The notes under the pieces are model-generated. The model had not been told where the DNA came from and ran no database searches. It was given only the letters and a program-made list of their open reading frames with translations. Shown one piece after another: positions 1 to 9,129 of a stretch of 64,000 bases of DNA. The position numbers and the translations under genes were made by a program. The stretch is from AG-12 sp027319585 (lineage in GTDB: Bacteria; Chloroflexota; Dormibacteria; Aeolococcales; Bog-877), in contig DAHVMY010000004.1 of the NCBI GenBank assembly GCA_027319585.1, positions 3,280 through 67,279 on the forward strand. Direction: 5' to 3'. The first letter of the stretch is position 1, and each line of letters starts with the position of its first letter.

Positions 1-482
1 TGCTGCCTCTCTTGGAGCGCTACCAGCCCCAGGTGCTGGTCAGCTACGACGAGAACGGAGGCTATGGCCATCCCGACCACATCCGGGCCCACCAGCTCGC
101 CCGCGAGGCCGCCCTCCGCTCCGGCGTACCGGCCAAGCTCTACTACACCGCGTTTGCGAAGTCGGCGTTCAAGGACGCCCTCCGGGCCGCCAAGGCCGCC
201 GGGCTCTCAGCCGAGCAGCTCCCGGCTTTCGACTTCGACCCCGAGAACCCGCCATTCGGGGTGGAGGACGACGTGATCACGACCACCGTCGACGTGGCGG
301 CCGACATTGCCGCCAAACTGGCCGCCCTCAGAGCCCATGCCAGCCAGGCCGACAACGGGTTCCTGCTGGACCTGCCGGAGGCGGTGGTGGCAGCCGTGAT
401 GGGGCGCGAGCACTTCATTCGCGCGCTCGACAAGACCGGGGCCCCAGTGCCAGAAACGGACCTCTTCGCGGGCTTGCGCTAG
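1..482 (+). CDS. PIG-L family deacetylase (MshB/Mca-like), 3' part
   Basis: C-terminal part of a zinc-dependent N-deacetylase of the PIG-L/LmbE family; the 5' end lies off the window and the frame is already open at base 3, so the TTG at 12 is probably internal. The motif GYGHPDHIRAH (about 20 residues into the visible part) carries the conserved HPDH metal-binding element of this family. The motif resembles mycothiol deacetylases (MshB) and mycothiol S-conjugate amidase (Mca), which would fit a high-GC Gram-positive-type cell, but the substrate cannot be read from this fragment. It ends in DLFAGLR before a TAG stop. Family assignment is firm, the specific enzyme is not. Confidence 0.85.
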   Translation, partial: LPLLERYQPQVLVSYDENGGYGHPDHIRAHQLAREAALRSGVPAKLYYTAFAKSAFKDALRAAKAAGLSAEQLPAFDFDPENPPFGVEDDVITTTVDVAADIAAKLAALRAHASQADNGFLLDLPEAVVAAVMGREHFIRALDKTGAPVPETDLFAGLR

Positions 483-592
483 CCCCGGAAGGAGCGGCTC
501 AGCGGCAGCGGGGCATGCGGCCAGGACACTCAGCCGACTCTCCACCTCCCGCAGCAGAATGGATGACGGGCAAGCTCTGATGGGAGGAATCG

Positions 593-1507
593 ATGTCGCG
601 TAGTGGAAGGCAGTTCACCCTGCGCTTCGGGGACCAGGAGGCCGTGGTCACCGAGGTGGGCGGCACGTTACGAGAGTATCGAGTGGGGGGCCGTCCGGTC
701 GTCGACGGCTTCTCACCAGTCGAGCGGAGTCGAGACGGTCGAGGCCAGATCCTGTTGCCCTGGCCGAATCGCATCGACGGCGGCCGGTACACCTTCGCGG
801 ACGGGGAGAATCAACTGCCCATCAACGAGATCGAGCACGGCAACGCCATCCACGGACTGGTTCGGTGGATACCCTGGACGCTACAGGAGGTCACCGGGAG
901 CTCCGTCACGCTGGCGGCGATGATCTTCCCCCAACCGGGTTACGATCACCTGCTCGCCAGCGTGGTGGAGTACCAGCTCAGCGAACAGGGGCTCACCGTG
1001 AAGCTGGTGGCCTCCAACCGAGGCGAGGAGGCCCTGCCGTTCGGAGTGGGGTTCCACCCCTACCTCGTTCTACCCCTCTCCCCCGTGGATGAGCTGGAGC
1101 TGGCAGTGCCCGCCACCCTGCGCCTCAGGGCCGACCGACGCGGGATCCCCGTCGGCGAACCGGTGGTGGTGGCCGGATCCGACTTCGACTTCACGACTCC
1201 CCGGCGGATCGGCCGGATCCAACTGGACGCAACCTACACCGGGCTGGTCCGCACCGCCGCAGGCAAAGCCGAGGTGCGTCTGACCGACCCGGTTTCGCGC
1301 GCCGGGGTGCGGCTATGGGCCGACCAGAGCTTGCCCTACCTCCAGCTCTTTACCGGAGACACACTGGCTGATCCTGCCGCCCGCCGTCGCAGCCTGGCGG
1401 TCGAGCCGATGAGCTGCCCTCCGGATGCGTTCCGCTCGGGGCGAGATCTGGTGGTCCTGGTGCCCGGCGCCTCCTTCACCGCGAGCTGGGGGATTTCCGC
1501 GACGTGA
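593..1507 (+). CDS. aldose 1-epimerase family protein
   Basis: 304-residue protein of the galactose mutarotase (aldose 1-epimerase) fold, expected to interconvert alpha and beta anomers of a sugar or act on a sugar phosphate. GNAIHGLVRW near residue 85 and GVGFHPYL near residue 150 hold the two catalytic-site histidines. AVEPMSCPPDAF near residue 270 holds the general-base glutamate. The start is ATG 593 with GGGAGGAA eight bases upstream. The stop overlaps the GTG start of the next gene (GTGA), so the two are translationally coupled. Length is typical. The exact sugar is unknown. Confidence 0.9.
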   Translation: MSRSGRQFTLRFGDQEAVVTEVGGTLREYRVGGRPVVDGFSPVERSRDGRGQILLPWPNRIDGGRYTFADGENQLPINEIEHGNAIHGLVRWIPWTLQEVTGSSVTLAAMIFPQPGYDHLLASVVEYQLSEQGLTVKLVASNRGEEALPFGVGFHPYLVLPLSPVDELELAVPATLRLRADRRGIPVGEPVVVAGSDFDFTTPRRIGRIQLDATYTGLVRTAAGKAEVRLTDPVSRAGVRLWADQSLPYLQLFTGDTLADPAARRRSLAVEPMSCPPDAFRSGRDLVVLVPGASFTASWGISAT

Positions 1508-2181
1508 CCCGAAGACTGGATGGGCAGGTCATCCTGGACCGCGAGGATGTGGGCCGGATCGAGGCGGGCAGAGCCGTGCTCTTCGATGTGGATGGTGTGC
1601 TACTGGATTCCATGCCGGTGTATCGCAGGGTATGGGCCAGGTGGGCCCGCGCCTGCGGCCTGGATCCCGACGCGGTCTGGGCGGTCACCCCGGGCCGCAG
1701 ACCAGCCGACGTCATCGAAGTGCTCGCACCCCAGCTGGATCTGGTGGACGAGATCGGCCGGCTGACGACCCTGCTGGACGGTGAACTGGAGCACCTTCCC
1801 GCCATGCCGGGGGCGGCGGACCTCCTCACATCCCTGCCACCCTTCAGGTGGGCCCTGGTCACCTCCAACACCAAGGAGGTGGTACTGGCCTGCTTTCGCC
1901 GGCTGCTCCTGCCCACCCCGTTGCTGGTGGTCGACGGAGATGCCGTGGAGCGAGGGAAGCCCCACCCGGAGGGCTTCCTGAGGGCGGCCTCGGGACTCGG
2001 AGTGGCGCCGGGCGATTGCCTGGTTGTGGAGGACGCGGCCGCAGGAGTTCTGGCCGCCCGGGCTGCGGGGATGACCGTGCTCGGGATTGCCTCCACCGAG
2101 CCCGAGGAGAACCTCGCCGCAGCGGACTCGGTCTTCGTGTCGCTCCGGGAGGCTGCCCCCGCCATCCGGGATTGGGTCTAG
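1504..2181 (+). CDS. HAD-superfamily phosphatase / beta-phosphoglucomutase-like
   Basis: 225-residue haloacid dehalogenase hydrolase. Motif I is FDVDGVLLDS (nucleophile and general acid Asp), motif II is VTSNTKE, the motif III lysine lies in KPHPEGF and motif IV is VVEDAAAG. The helical cap inserted after motif I places it in subfamily I with beta-phosphoglucomutases and phosphoglycolate phosphatases. A GTG start overlaps the stop of the epimerase gene by four bases, and the pairing suggests both act on one sugar or sugar phosphate. The first 20 residues before motif I are longer than usual. Substrate is not determinable. Confidence 0.88.
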   Translation: MTRRLDGQVILDREDVGRIEAGRAVLFDVDGVLLDSMPVYRRVWARWARACGLDPDAVWAVTPGRRPADVIEVLAPQLDLVDEIGRLTTLLDGELEHLPAMPGAADLLTSLPPFRWALVTSNTKEVVLACFRRLLLPTPLLVVDGDAVERGKPHPEGFLRAASGLGVAPGDCLVVEDAAAGVLAARAAGMTVLGIASTEPEENLAAADSVFVSLREAAPAIRDWV

Positions 2182-2283
2182 CAGCGACCTTCAGACGGGC
2201 GACTCAGCCGCGGCGCCGTCCGCAAAGCCCACGCGGTAGGGCCGGGTCACCGGCGCTGGCGGCCGTGGCAGCGGGCGGTCTAC

Positions 2284-3609
2284 CTACCGCGGGCTGGTCA
2301 GGAACTGAGCCAGAGCGCGCACCATCCACAGGACGTCCTGGGAGCCGCAGAGCTCCCGGGCCGAATGCATGGCGAGCTGGGAGAATCCAACGTCGACTGT
2401 CGCAACTCCCAGGCGGGCGGAAAGGGCCGGCCCGATCGTGCTGCCACAGGGGCGGTCGGACCGCGCCAAAAACGTCTGCACCGGCACTCCGGCCGCCTGG
2501 CAGCAGGCCGAAAAGCGAGCTGCGCCCGAAGCATCGGTGGCATACCGCTGTCCGGCGTTGACCTTGATCGCTGGCCCCTGGTTCAAGTGGACCAGATGGC
2601 CGGGCTCGTAGTGGTCCAGGTAGTTCGGGTTCACCGCGTGCGTCATGTCCGCCGAGACCAATGTGCTCTGGGACATGCTGCGCAGGAATTCCTCTCGGTT
2701 CCATCCCCACGCCAGGCAGATCCGCTCCAGAGTGGCCGGCAGGAACTCCCCGTCCGCTCCGGTCGAGCTGGTGCTGCCGACCTCTTCGTGGTCGAACAGG
2801 CAGACCACGGCCGGCAAGCTGAGACTCCCCGACCCGGCCCCGACCTGAGCCAGCGCTCGACAGGCCGCGTAGCTACTGCCGAGGTTGTCCAGCCGCGGCG
2901 CGCTCACGAATTCATCGCTGGCGCCGGCCAGCCGCCCCCCGGCCAGGTCGTGCGCCATCAGATCCCAGGTTGCGATCGACGCTGATTCGACTCCGAGGTG
3001 GTCGGCCAGGAGATCCTGGAAGCCGGGCAGGCCCTCCCCCGCCAACCCCATGATGGGCACCAGTTGCGTCTGCGGGTTCAGCCGCAGCCCATCGCTGCTC
3101 ACCTGCCGATCGAGATGGGGCGCGAGCTGGGGGATCCGGAGCACGGGCCGGTCGATCCGCAGCAGCCGCAGCTCGACTTCGTCTCCGGCTCGAACGGCCA
3201 CCCGACCGGAGATCCCCAGGTCGCGATCCAGCCATGAGTTCATCAGGAGGCCGCCGTACGGATCCACGGCGAGCTGGCGGTAGCCCGCCCGGTCCAGCTC
3301 CGGTCGCGGGCGGATGCGCAGGTTGGGGCTGTCGGTGTGGGCTCCGACGATCCGCATTGCCGAACCGGGCACGGCCCCCTCCGGAAGGGCCCAGGCGATC
3401 AGCGTGCCGCCGCGGACCACGAGATGCCGGCCACCAGCGGGCCACGGATCCGCCTCCTCGACTCGAGTGAAGCCAGCGCCCTCCAGCATCGCGGCAGCGC
3501 TGGCGCAGGCGTGGTAGGGCGAGGGGGCCGAATCGATGAAGTCGAGCAGGCCGAGCGCCTCGGCGGTGAATTCGCTGGGCGGGTGCCCTCCAGGCTGCAT
3601 CGAGTCCAT
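2284..3609 (-). CDS. M18 family metalloaminopeptidase
   Basis: About 441 residues, a cytosolic dinuclear zinc aminopeptidase of family M18 (aspartyl aminopeptidase / ApeB type). Visible signatures are the N-terminal FIDSAPSPYHA, the zinc ligand HTDSPNLRIRP, FDHEEVGS with the catalytic and metal-binding Glu pair, and the C-terminal histidine in SQLAMHSARELCG. The ATG at 3609 is preferred because it leaves a normal-length N terminus; an in-frame GTG at 3648 would add 13 residues and neither has a strong ribosome binding site. It is transcribed away from icd, with which it shares a 205-base intergenic region. Confidence 0.9.
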   Translation of the reverse strand: MDSMQPGGHPPSEFTAEALGLLDFIDSAPSPYHACASAAAMLEGAGFTRVEEADPWPAGGRHLVVRGGTLIAWALPEGAVPGSAMRIVGAHTDSPNLRIRPRPELDRAGYRQLAVDPYGGLLMNSWLDRDLGISGRVAVRAGDEVELRLLRIDRPVLRIPQLAPHLDRQVSSDGLRLNPQTQLVPIMGLAGEGLPGFQDLLADHLGVESASIATWDLMAHDLAGGRLAGASDEFVSAPRLDNLGSSYAACRALAQVGAGSGSLSLPAVVCLFDHEEVGSTSSTGADGEFLPATLERICLAWGWNREEFLRSMSQSTLVSADMTHAVNPNYLDHYEPGHLVHLNQGPAIKVNAGQRYATDASGAARFSACCQAAGVPVQTFLARSDRPCGSTIGPALSARLGVATVDVGFSQLAMHSARELCGSQDVLWMVRALAQFLTSPR

Positions 3610-3814
3610 GAAAGCAGATTGGGGCCCCCAAGCGCCCCTCACCCTCACTGCGGTAGGCTGACCTTGGTGGACCTGCGGGGGAGTGGGATGTGAACGAGCT
3701 CCGAGTTCGGGCGATCGGCCACCGGCTCAGTTCCCACCCCTGACCGCCCTCCGCCATCTGGGGTTGGACCGCCACGGGCCGCCGCCGGCGGCGTTGGGCA
3801 CAAGTGAGGTGGGT

Positions 3815-5029
3815 ATGGCCAAGATCAGGGTCGTCAATCCGGTGGTGGAACTCGATGGGGACGAGATGACTCGGATCATCTGGCAGCTGATCAAGGATCA
3901 GCTGATCCTGCCCCATCTGGAGCTGACTTTGGATTACTACGACCTGGGCATCGAGCACCGCGATGCCACCAACGACCAGGTGACCATAGACGCCGCCCAC
4001 GCCATCAAGCGACATGGGGTTGGCGTCAAGTGCGCCACCATCACCCCCGACGAGGCCAGGGTCAAGGAGTTCGGGCTGAAGCAGATGTGGCGTTCCCCCA
4101 ACGGCACGATCCGCAACATCCTGGGGGGCGTGATCTTTCGAGAGCCGATCGTGATCCGCAACATCCCGCGGCTGGTGCCAAGCTGGACCAAGCCAATCGT
4201 GATCGGCCGCCACGCCCATGGCGACCAGTACCGCGCCACCGACTTCCGGGTTCCGGGGCCGGGGAAGGTGACCATCACCTACACCCCGGTAGACGGTGGG
4301 GAGCCGATGGAATTTTCCGTCGCCGACTTCGAAGGTGGGGGCGTGGCGATGGCGATGTACAACTACGATGACTCGATCCGCGACTTCGCCCGAGCGTCGC
4401 TGAGCTATGGGCTCAAGCGCGGGTTCCCGGTCTACCTCTCCACCAAGAACACGATCCTCAAGGTCTACGACGGTCGCTTCAAGGACCTCTTCCAGGAGGT
4501 CTTCGATCAGGAGTTCAAGGCTCAGTTCGAAGCTGCCGGACTCACCTACGAACACCGCCTCATCGACGATATGGTGGCTGCCGCCATCAAGTGGGAGGGG
4601 GGGTATGTGTGGGCCTGCAAGAACTACGACGGAGACGTGCAGTCGGACACGATCGCCCAGGGGTTCGGATCCCTGGGCCTGATGACCAGTGTCCTGCTGA
4701 CCCCGGACGGCCGCACCATGGAGGCCGAGGCGGCGCACGGCACCGTGACTCGCCACTACCGCCTCCATCAGCAGGGACTGCCCACCTCGACCAATCCCAT
4801 CGCCTCGATCTTCGCCTGGACCAGAGCCCTGGCCCATCGCGGAGAGCTGGACGGCACCCCCGACGTGGTGCACTTCGCCGAGGCCCTGGAGGCGGCGTGC
4901 GTGGCCACCGTCGAGTCGGGGCGGATGACCAAGGACTTGGCTCTGCTCATCGGCCCGGACGCCGCCTGGCTCACCACCGAAGAGTTCTTGGGAGCGGTCG
5001 CAGAGGAGCTGTCCGCTCGGCTCGCCTGA
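3815..5029 (+). CDS. icd: isocitrate dehydrogenase (NADP+), eukaryote-like type
   Basis: 404-residue dimeric NADP-dependent isocitrate dehydrogenase, converting isocitrate to 2-oxoglutarate and CO2 in the TCA cycle. The N terminus VELDGDEMTRIIW and the central motifs SPNGTIRN, HAHGDQY and LSTKNTI match the subfamily shared with mitochondrial and cytosolic eukaryotic enzymes rather than the E. coli Icd type. The C-terminal part keeps EAAHGTVTRHYR and TSTNPIASIFAW. ATG 3815 is preceded by GAGGTGGG; the frame stays open 44 codons upstream but without homology. No neighbour is functionally linked; tRNA-Pro follows on the other strand. Confidence 0.95.
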   Translation: MAKIRVVNPVVELDGDEMTRIIWQLIKDQLILPHLELTLDYYDLGIEHRDATNDQVTIDAAHAIKRHGVGVKCATITPDEARVKEFGLKQMWRSPNGTIRNILGGVIFREPIVIRNIPRLVPSWTKPIVIGRHAHGDQYRATDFRVPGPGKVTITYTPVDGGEPMEFSVADFEGGGVAMAMYNYDDSIRDFARASLSYGLKRGFPVYLSTKNTILKVYDGRFKDLFQEVFDQEFKAQFEAAGLTYEHRLIDDMVAAAIKWEGGYVWACKNYDGDVQSDTIAQGFGSLGLMTSVLLTPDGRTMEAEAAHGTVTRHYRLHQQGLPTSTNPIASIFAWTRALAHRGELDGTPDVVHFAEALEAACVATVESGRMTKDLALLIGPDAAWLTTEEFLGAVAEELSARLA

Positions 5030-5128
5030 CCCCGGACTCGGGCGACGCGTCGGCGTGACGCGGGGTCGCCACGAACTGGCACCGGGCCAGCTGTCGGTGC
5101 GGGAGTCCGCCCGCCCGATCGCCGGCCG

Positions 5129-5200
5129 TCGGGGCGGCAGGATTCGAACCTGCGACCTCCACTTCCCAAAAGTGGCGTGCTACCCCTGCACCACGCCCCG
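5129..5200 (-). tRNA. tRNA-Pro (anticodon TGG)
   Basis: On the minus strand a full cloverleaf folds: acceptor CGGGGCG/CGCCCCG, D stem GTGC/GCAC with a short 7-base loop, anticodon stem CCACT/AGTGG around loop TTTGGGA, and T arm GCAGG-TTCGAAT-CCTGC. Anticodon TGG reads CCA and wobble proline codons. CCA is not encoded. At about 72 bases it is compact because of the small D loop. Confidence 0.93.
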
Positions 5201-5274
5201 TTCGGCCAGCGCCATCGGCCGCACCATCATATTGATCTCGCCAGCAGTGGCCTGGCAGGGGCCGCGCCTCAGCC

Positions 5275-5892
5275 TCAGTCGGACCTGACGGTCAGCGAGC
5301 GCACCAGCTCCTGAGCCGCCCGGCCGCGATGGCTGAGGCTGGCCTTCTCTCCCTCCGCCAGCTCCGCCATCGTCCGGTCATGGCCTTCCGGCACGAAGAT
5401 CGGATCGTAGCCGAAGCCGCCCCGCCCCCGGGGCGAGCCGAGCAGGGTGCCCCGGACCACCCCCTCCACGAAGAGCGGGTCACGCGAGCGCAAAGGGTCG
5501 AGATACGCCAGCACGCAGCGAAAGGTGGCCCCGCGCTGCCCGACCGGCAGGCGCGCCACCTTGGCGGCCAGGGCCTCAAGCAGCTGCTCTGAAGTGAACC
5601 CGTCTCCCATCCACCGGGCGGTCTGCACGCCGGGCCAGCCATCGAAGGCGTCGAGCTCGAGGCCGCTGTCATCCGCCAGCGCGGGAAGGCCGGTCGCCGT
5701 GTGCACGGCCACGGCCTTGATCACCGCGTTCTCACGGTAGCTAGCTCCACTCTCGTCCCAGGCCACGTCTCGGCCGCCCGGACACTCGTCAACGCTGACC
5801 AGCCGCCACGGAAGCTCGGTCAGGAGGCGGCGCAGTTCGGCGAGCTTGCCCTGATTGCGGCTGGCCAGGGCCACCAGGCGGTTCGGCGCCAT
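5275..5892 (-). CDS. rdgB: XTP/dITP diphosphatase (RdgB/HAM1)
   Basis: About 205 residues. Hydrolyses non-canonical purine nucleoside triphosphates (dITP, XTP) to monophosphates, cleaning the nucleotide pool. N-terminal ASRNQGKLAELRRLL is the family's substrate-binding motif; ADDSGLELDAF, GVQTARW and GFGYDPIF are also conserved. ATG 5892 places five residues before the ASRNQGK motif as usual; a TTG at 5907 would add five residues. It is the last gene of the heme-Tat operon, directly after rph, a pairing common in bacteria. Confidence 0.93.
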   Translation of the reverse strand: MAPNRLVALASRNQGKLAELRRLLTELPWRLVSVDECPGGRDVAWDESGASYRENAVIKAVAVHTATGLPALADDSGLELDAFDGWPGVQTARWMGDGFTSEQLLEALAAKVARLPVGQRGATFRCVLAYLDPLRSRDPLFVEGVVRGTLLGSPRGRGGFGYDPIFVPEGHDRTMAELAEGEKASLSHRGRAAQELVRSLTVRSD

Positions 5893-5910
5893 GACTTTGA
5901 CGACCAACGG

Positions 5911-6636
5911 TCAGGCGGGATGCACTTGCAGCGCCGCCGCCTGAGCTGCCAGCACCTGGCGGATGCCCGCCTCCGCCAGGGTCAGGATCGGATCCAGCTG
6001 ACGGCGGGGAAGTGCAGACCCCTCCGCGGTGCCCTGGACCTCGACGATCTCGAGCTGGTCTGTCATGACCAGGTTCAGGTCCACCGCAGCACGGCTGTCC
6101 TCACCGTAGTCCAGGTCAACCAGCGGGATCCCATCGACCAGCCCCGCGCTGATCGCCGCGACCTGGCGCACCAGTGGATCAGACTTCACCATGCCCGCTG
6201 CCTGCAACCGGCGGCAGGCCAGCGCCAGGGCCACGAAGCCACCGGAGATGGAGGCCGTGCGGGTACCACCATCAGCGCGCAGCACGTCGCAGTCCACGAT
6301 CACGGTGCGCTCACCCAGACGACGCATGTCCACGGCGGCGCGCAGGCTGCGGGCCACCAGGCGCTGGATCTCCTGAGACCGCCCATCCACGCGGCCGCCC
6401 CGCTCCCTGGGGCTGCGCTCCTGGGTGGCCCGGGGCAGCATGCCGTACTCGGCCGTCACCCAGCCCAGACGGGTGCCCCGCCGATGCGGGGGGACACGCT
6501 CCTCGATGGTGGCGGTGCACAGCACCCGGGTCCCGCCGACGGCGATGGTGACCGCCCCCTCTGCCCAACTATCGATCTCGGGCAAAATGCTCAGCGGACG
6601 AATCGCAGCGGGCTCGCGCCCGTCCCCGCGGGCCAT
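5911..6636 (-). CDS. rph: ribonuclease PH
   Basis: 241 residues, the phosphorolytic 3'-5' exoribonuclease that trims tRNA 3' ends. Conserved blocks include the N-terminal R-x-LSILPEIDSWAEGA region, GTRVLCTATIEE, WVTAEYGMLPRAT, GRSQEIQRLVARSLRAAVD and the catalytic-region VDLDYGEDSRAAVD. The ATG start overlaps the tatC stop (ATGA), which fixes the start and indicates translational coupling. The C-terminal end QAAALQVHPA is a normal short tail. Confidence 0.95.
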   Translation of the reverse strand: MARGDGREPAAIRPLSILPEIDSWAEGAVTIAVGGTRVLCTATIEERVPPHRRGTRLGWVTAEYGMLPRATQERSPRERGGRVDGRSQEIQRLVARSLRAAVDMRRLGERTVIVDCDVLRADGGTRTASISGGFVALALACRRLQAAGMVKSDPLVRQVAAISAGLVDGIPLVDLDYGEDSRAAVDLNLVMTDQLEIVEVQGTAEGSALPRRQLDPILTLAEAGIRQVLAAQAAALQVHPA

Positions 6637-7418
6637 CAGCGGTGGAGCACGTGGCGGATGAACAGGATGCTTCCCTCGTAGAACAGAATCAGGGCGATGG
6701 ACAGGAACGTGGGAGTGAAGGGGTCCGCCCCGGGGGTCACGATCAAGGCCACGAACACTATCACGAAGATCGCGACCTTCCGCCAGCGCCGGAGCTGCTC
6801 GCTGCTGAGGATGCCGACCGCCCCCAGCAGGCAGAGGGCTACGGGCATCTCGAATGTGACCCCGAACACCAACACCACCAGGGCCAGGAACGAGAGGTAG
6901 GCGCCGAGATCGGGCAGGTAGACCGCGTTGCTCCCCAAGAAGGTGGCCAAAAAGGCCAGGCCGATGGGAATCACGAAATAGGCGAACAGGCCCCCGAGGG
7001 CGAAGAAGAACAGGGTGCCGAACACGAACGGAAAGGCCAACCGGCGCTCGTTGGCGCGCAGCCCAGGGGCGATGAAGCGCCAGATCTGCCAGACCACGAC
7101 CGGCAGGGCCAGGACCGCGCCCGCCACCGCCGCCACCTCGAATGGGATCGCCAAGCCCTGAATGGGGCTGGTGACCACCACCTTCTGCCCGAATGGTGAG
7201 TGGGTGCGCGCCAGCGCCAGATGCAAGGGTCGCTCCAGGATTGCGATCAGTCGCTGGTTGAACAGGAAGGCGATCACCGTGGTGGCCGCCCACGCGACCA
7301 GGATGACGATGATCGCGCGCCGCAGCTCCTCGAGGTGCTCGACCAGAGTTAGCTCGCGGTCGGCGGCAGCCGGGCCCGGACGGCGCGCGGCCGGCCAGCC
7401 TATGCGGCGGGCGGCCAT
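6636..7418 (-). CDS. tatC: Sec-independent translocase subunit TatC
   Basis: 260-residue integral membrane protein that recognises twin-arginine signal peptides, forming the receptor complex with TatA. The signature LTLVEHLEELRRAI starts near residue 24, after an Ala/Arg/Pro-rich N-terminal extension. Six hydrophobic spans follow, with the conserved RPLHLAL region after span 1 and the periplasmic FGVTFEMPVAL segment near residue 185. It lies downstream of tatA by 22 bases; no tatB is visible, consistent with a TatA/TatC-only system. The molybdoenzymes further along the window are possible substrates, by inference only. Confidence 0.95.
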   Translation of the reverse strand: MAARRIGWPAARRPGPAAADRELTLVEHLEELRRAIIVILVAWAATTVIAFLFNQRLIAILERPLHLALARTHSPFGQKVVVTSPIQGLAIPFEVAAVAGAVLALPVVVWQIWRFIAPGLRANERRLAFPFVFGTLFFFALGGLFAYFVIPIGLAFLATFLGSNAVYLPDLGAYLSFLALVVLVFGVTFEMPVALCLLGAVGILSSEQLRRWRKVAIFVIVFVALIVTPGADPFTPTFLSIALILFYEGSILFIRHVLHR

Positions 7419-7440
7419 GACGGGCCGAGGAACGGGCGGA

Positions 7441-7710
7441 TCAGCCCGCCGACTCGGACGAACCCGGCTCTGGGCCGGGGTCAGCCGCCGGGCTGGCGGA
7501 GCCCTGGGCGGCGGGTCCAGCCGGCTGAGCCTGAGCGGGGCTCAGAGTGGTGACCGAGCTGGGGTCATGGGTCGCCGACTGGGTCGCGGACCGGAACTCA
7601 TTGATCGCCTTGCCCAGTGACTGCCCCAGCTCTGGAAGTCGCTTGGGGCCGAACACGACCAAAGCGATCAAGAGCAGGATGATGATGTAAACCCAGTGGT
7701 CACTGAACAT
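7441..7710 (-). CDS. tatA: Sec-independent translocase subunit TatA
   Basis: 89 residues. One N-terminal transmembrane helix (about residues 6-21, WVYIIILLLIALVVFGPKRL) is followed by the FGPKRLPELGQSLGKAI amphipathic helix that defines TatA, then a disordered Pro/Ala/Ser-rich acidic tail. It oligomerises to form the protein-conducting part of the Tat system with TatC, the next gene. The start at ATG 7710 gives the standard short N terminus; the frame is open 16 codons further upstream. Confidence 0.93.
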   Translation of the reverse strand: MFSDHWVYIIILLLIALVVFGPKRLPELGQSLGKAINEFRSATQSATHDPSSVTTLSPAQAQPAGPAAQGSASPAADPGPEPGSSESAG

Positions 7711-7807
7711 GGCACCCGCCTCTTGGGGAAATTTGCGAAACCGGCCGGAGTATAGCACCGGCCAAGGCGCCCCCCGCCGGTCCGATCAGGCGGCTGACCG
7801 CAGCCTG

Positions 7808-9082
7808 TCAGTCTCGGGCGGCGGCGGTGGCATCGTCCAAGGCGCTCCTGAAAGCATCCACCAAAAGGTCGATCGCCACCTCGTCGTGCGCCAGCGACAG
7901 GAAGCTGGACTCGAACTGGGATGGCGGCCAGAAGACGCCACGGTCGAGCAACCCCCGGTGCACGCGCGCGAACATCCCCAGGTCCGAGCGGGCCGCGCTG
8001 GCAAAGTCCACCACCGGGTCGGCGCTGAAGAAGTAGGTCAGCATGGAGCCGACACGGTTGACCTGCAACGGAAGGCCGCGCTCGGACCCCGCGCGGCGGA
8101 GCCCCGCCTCCAGCCGGGCCCCCAACTCCTCGAGCCTCAGGTAGGGCCGATCGTCGCTGAGCTGCTCGAGGGCGGCCAGGCCGGCGGCGACCGCCACCGG
8201 GCCACCGCTCAGGGTGCCGGCCTGATACACCGGGCCGACCGGAGCCAGCTGGCGCATCAGCTCCGCTCTACCCCCGAACGCGCCGACCGGCAGGCCCCCG
8301 CCGATGACCTTGCCCATGCAGGTGAGGTCGGGCACCACCCCATACAGAGACTGAGCCCCGCCCCGAGCCAGGCGGAAGCCGGTCATCACCTCGTCGATGA
8401 TCAGGAGAGCGCCGTGCCGCGCCGTGGCCTTGGACAGGGCCGGCAGGAACTCCGGGTGGGGTGGGACCACCCCCATGTTTCCGGCCACCGGCTCGACGAT
8501 CACGGCTGCGATCCGCTCCCCCAGCCGGGCGAAGGTGTCCTCCGCCGCGCGCGCGTCGTTGTATGGGAGGACCATGGTGTCAGCGACCGTCCGCTCGGGG
8601 ACCCCCGGGGATCCGGGGATGGCCAGGGTTGCCACCCCCGAGCCGGACTCCGCCAGCAGCGCGTCACTGTGCCCGTGGTAACAACCTGCGAACTTCACGA
8701 TCAGGCTCCGCCCGGTCGCGCCCCGAGCGAGCCGGATCGCACTCATGGTGGCCTCGGTACCACTGTTCACCAGACGCAGCATCTCCACCGAGGGCATGTA
8801 CTCGCGGATCCTCTCGGCCAGCTCCACCTCAAGCATGGTCGGCCCGCCCATGGCCTCCCCCAGGGCCAGCTGCCGCTCGATGGCGCCGACCACGGCCGGG
8901 TGCAGATGGCCCAGGATCAGTGGCCCATACGCCAGCACCATGTCGAGGTAGCGGTTGCCGTCCAGGTCGTACAGGTACGCCCCTTGGGCGCGGGCGAAGA
9001 ACGGCGGGTCGCCCCCCACCGAACGGAAGGAGCGAACCGGGCTGTTGACCCCCCCGGGAAGCACGCGGGCCGCCCTCTCCAT
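7808..9082 (-). CDS. hemL: glutamate-1-semialdehyde 2,1-aminomutase
   Basis: About 424 residues, PLP-dependent; makes 5-aminolevulinate from glutamate-1-semialdehyde, the second step of the C5 route begun by HemA in the same operon. The N-terminal motif PGGVNSPVRSF, NSGTEATMSAIRLAR, the HGHSDALL region and LIIDEVMTGFR (PLP-ring Asp) are intact; the Schiff-base lysine lies in TCMGKVIGGGLP. ATG 9082 is the only ordinary start codon before the upstream gene, giving a slightly short N terminus; the residues just upstream still look HemL-like, so a non-standard start is possible. Confidence 0.94.
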   Translation of the reverse strand: MERAARVLPGGVNSPVRSFRSVGGDPPFFARAQGAYLYDLDGNRYLDMVLAYGPLILGHLHPAVVGAIERQLALGEAMGGPTMLEVELAERIREYMPSVEMLRLVNSGTEATMSAIRLARGATGRSLIVKFAGCYHGHSDALLAESGSGVATLAIPGSPGVPERTVADTMVLPYNDARAAEDTFARLGERIAAVIVEPVAGNMGVVPPHPEFLPALSKATARHGALLIIDEVMTGFRLARGGAQSLYGVVPDLTCMGKVIGGGLPVGAFGGRAELMRQLAPVGPVYQAGTLSGGPVAVAAGLAALEQLSDDRPYLRLEELGARLEAGLRRAGSERGLPLQVNRVGSMLTYFFSADPVVDFASAARSDLGMFARVHRGLLDRGVFWPPSQFESSFLSLAHDEVAIDLLVDAFRSALDDATAAARD

Positions 9083-9129
9083 GGCTCTCGCCGAGGCCGC
9101 CCGCGGCGACCCGCTGGAGCCGGCAGCGG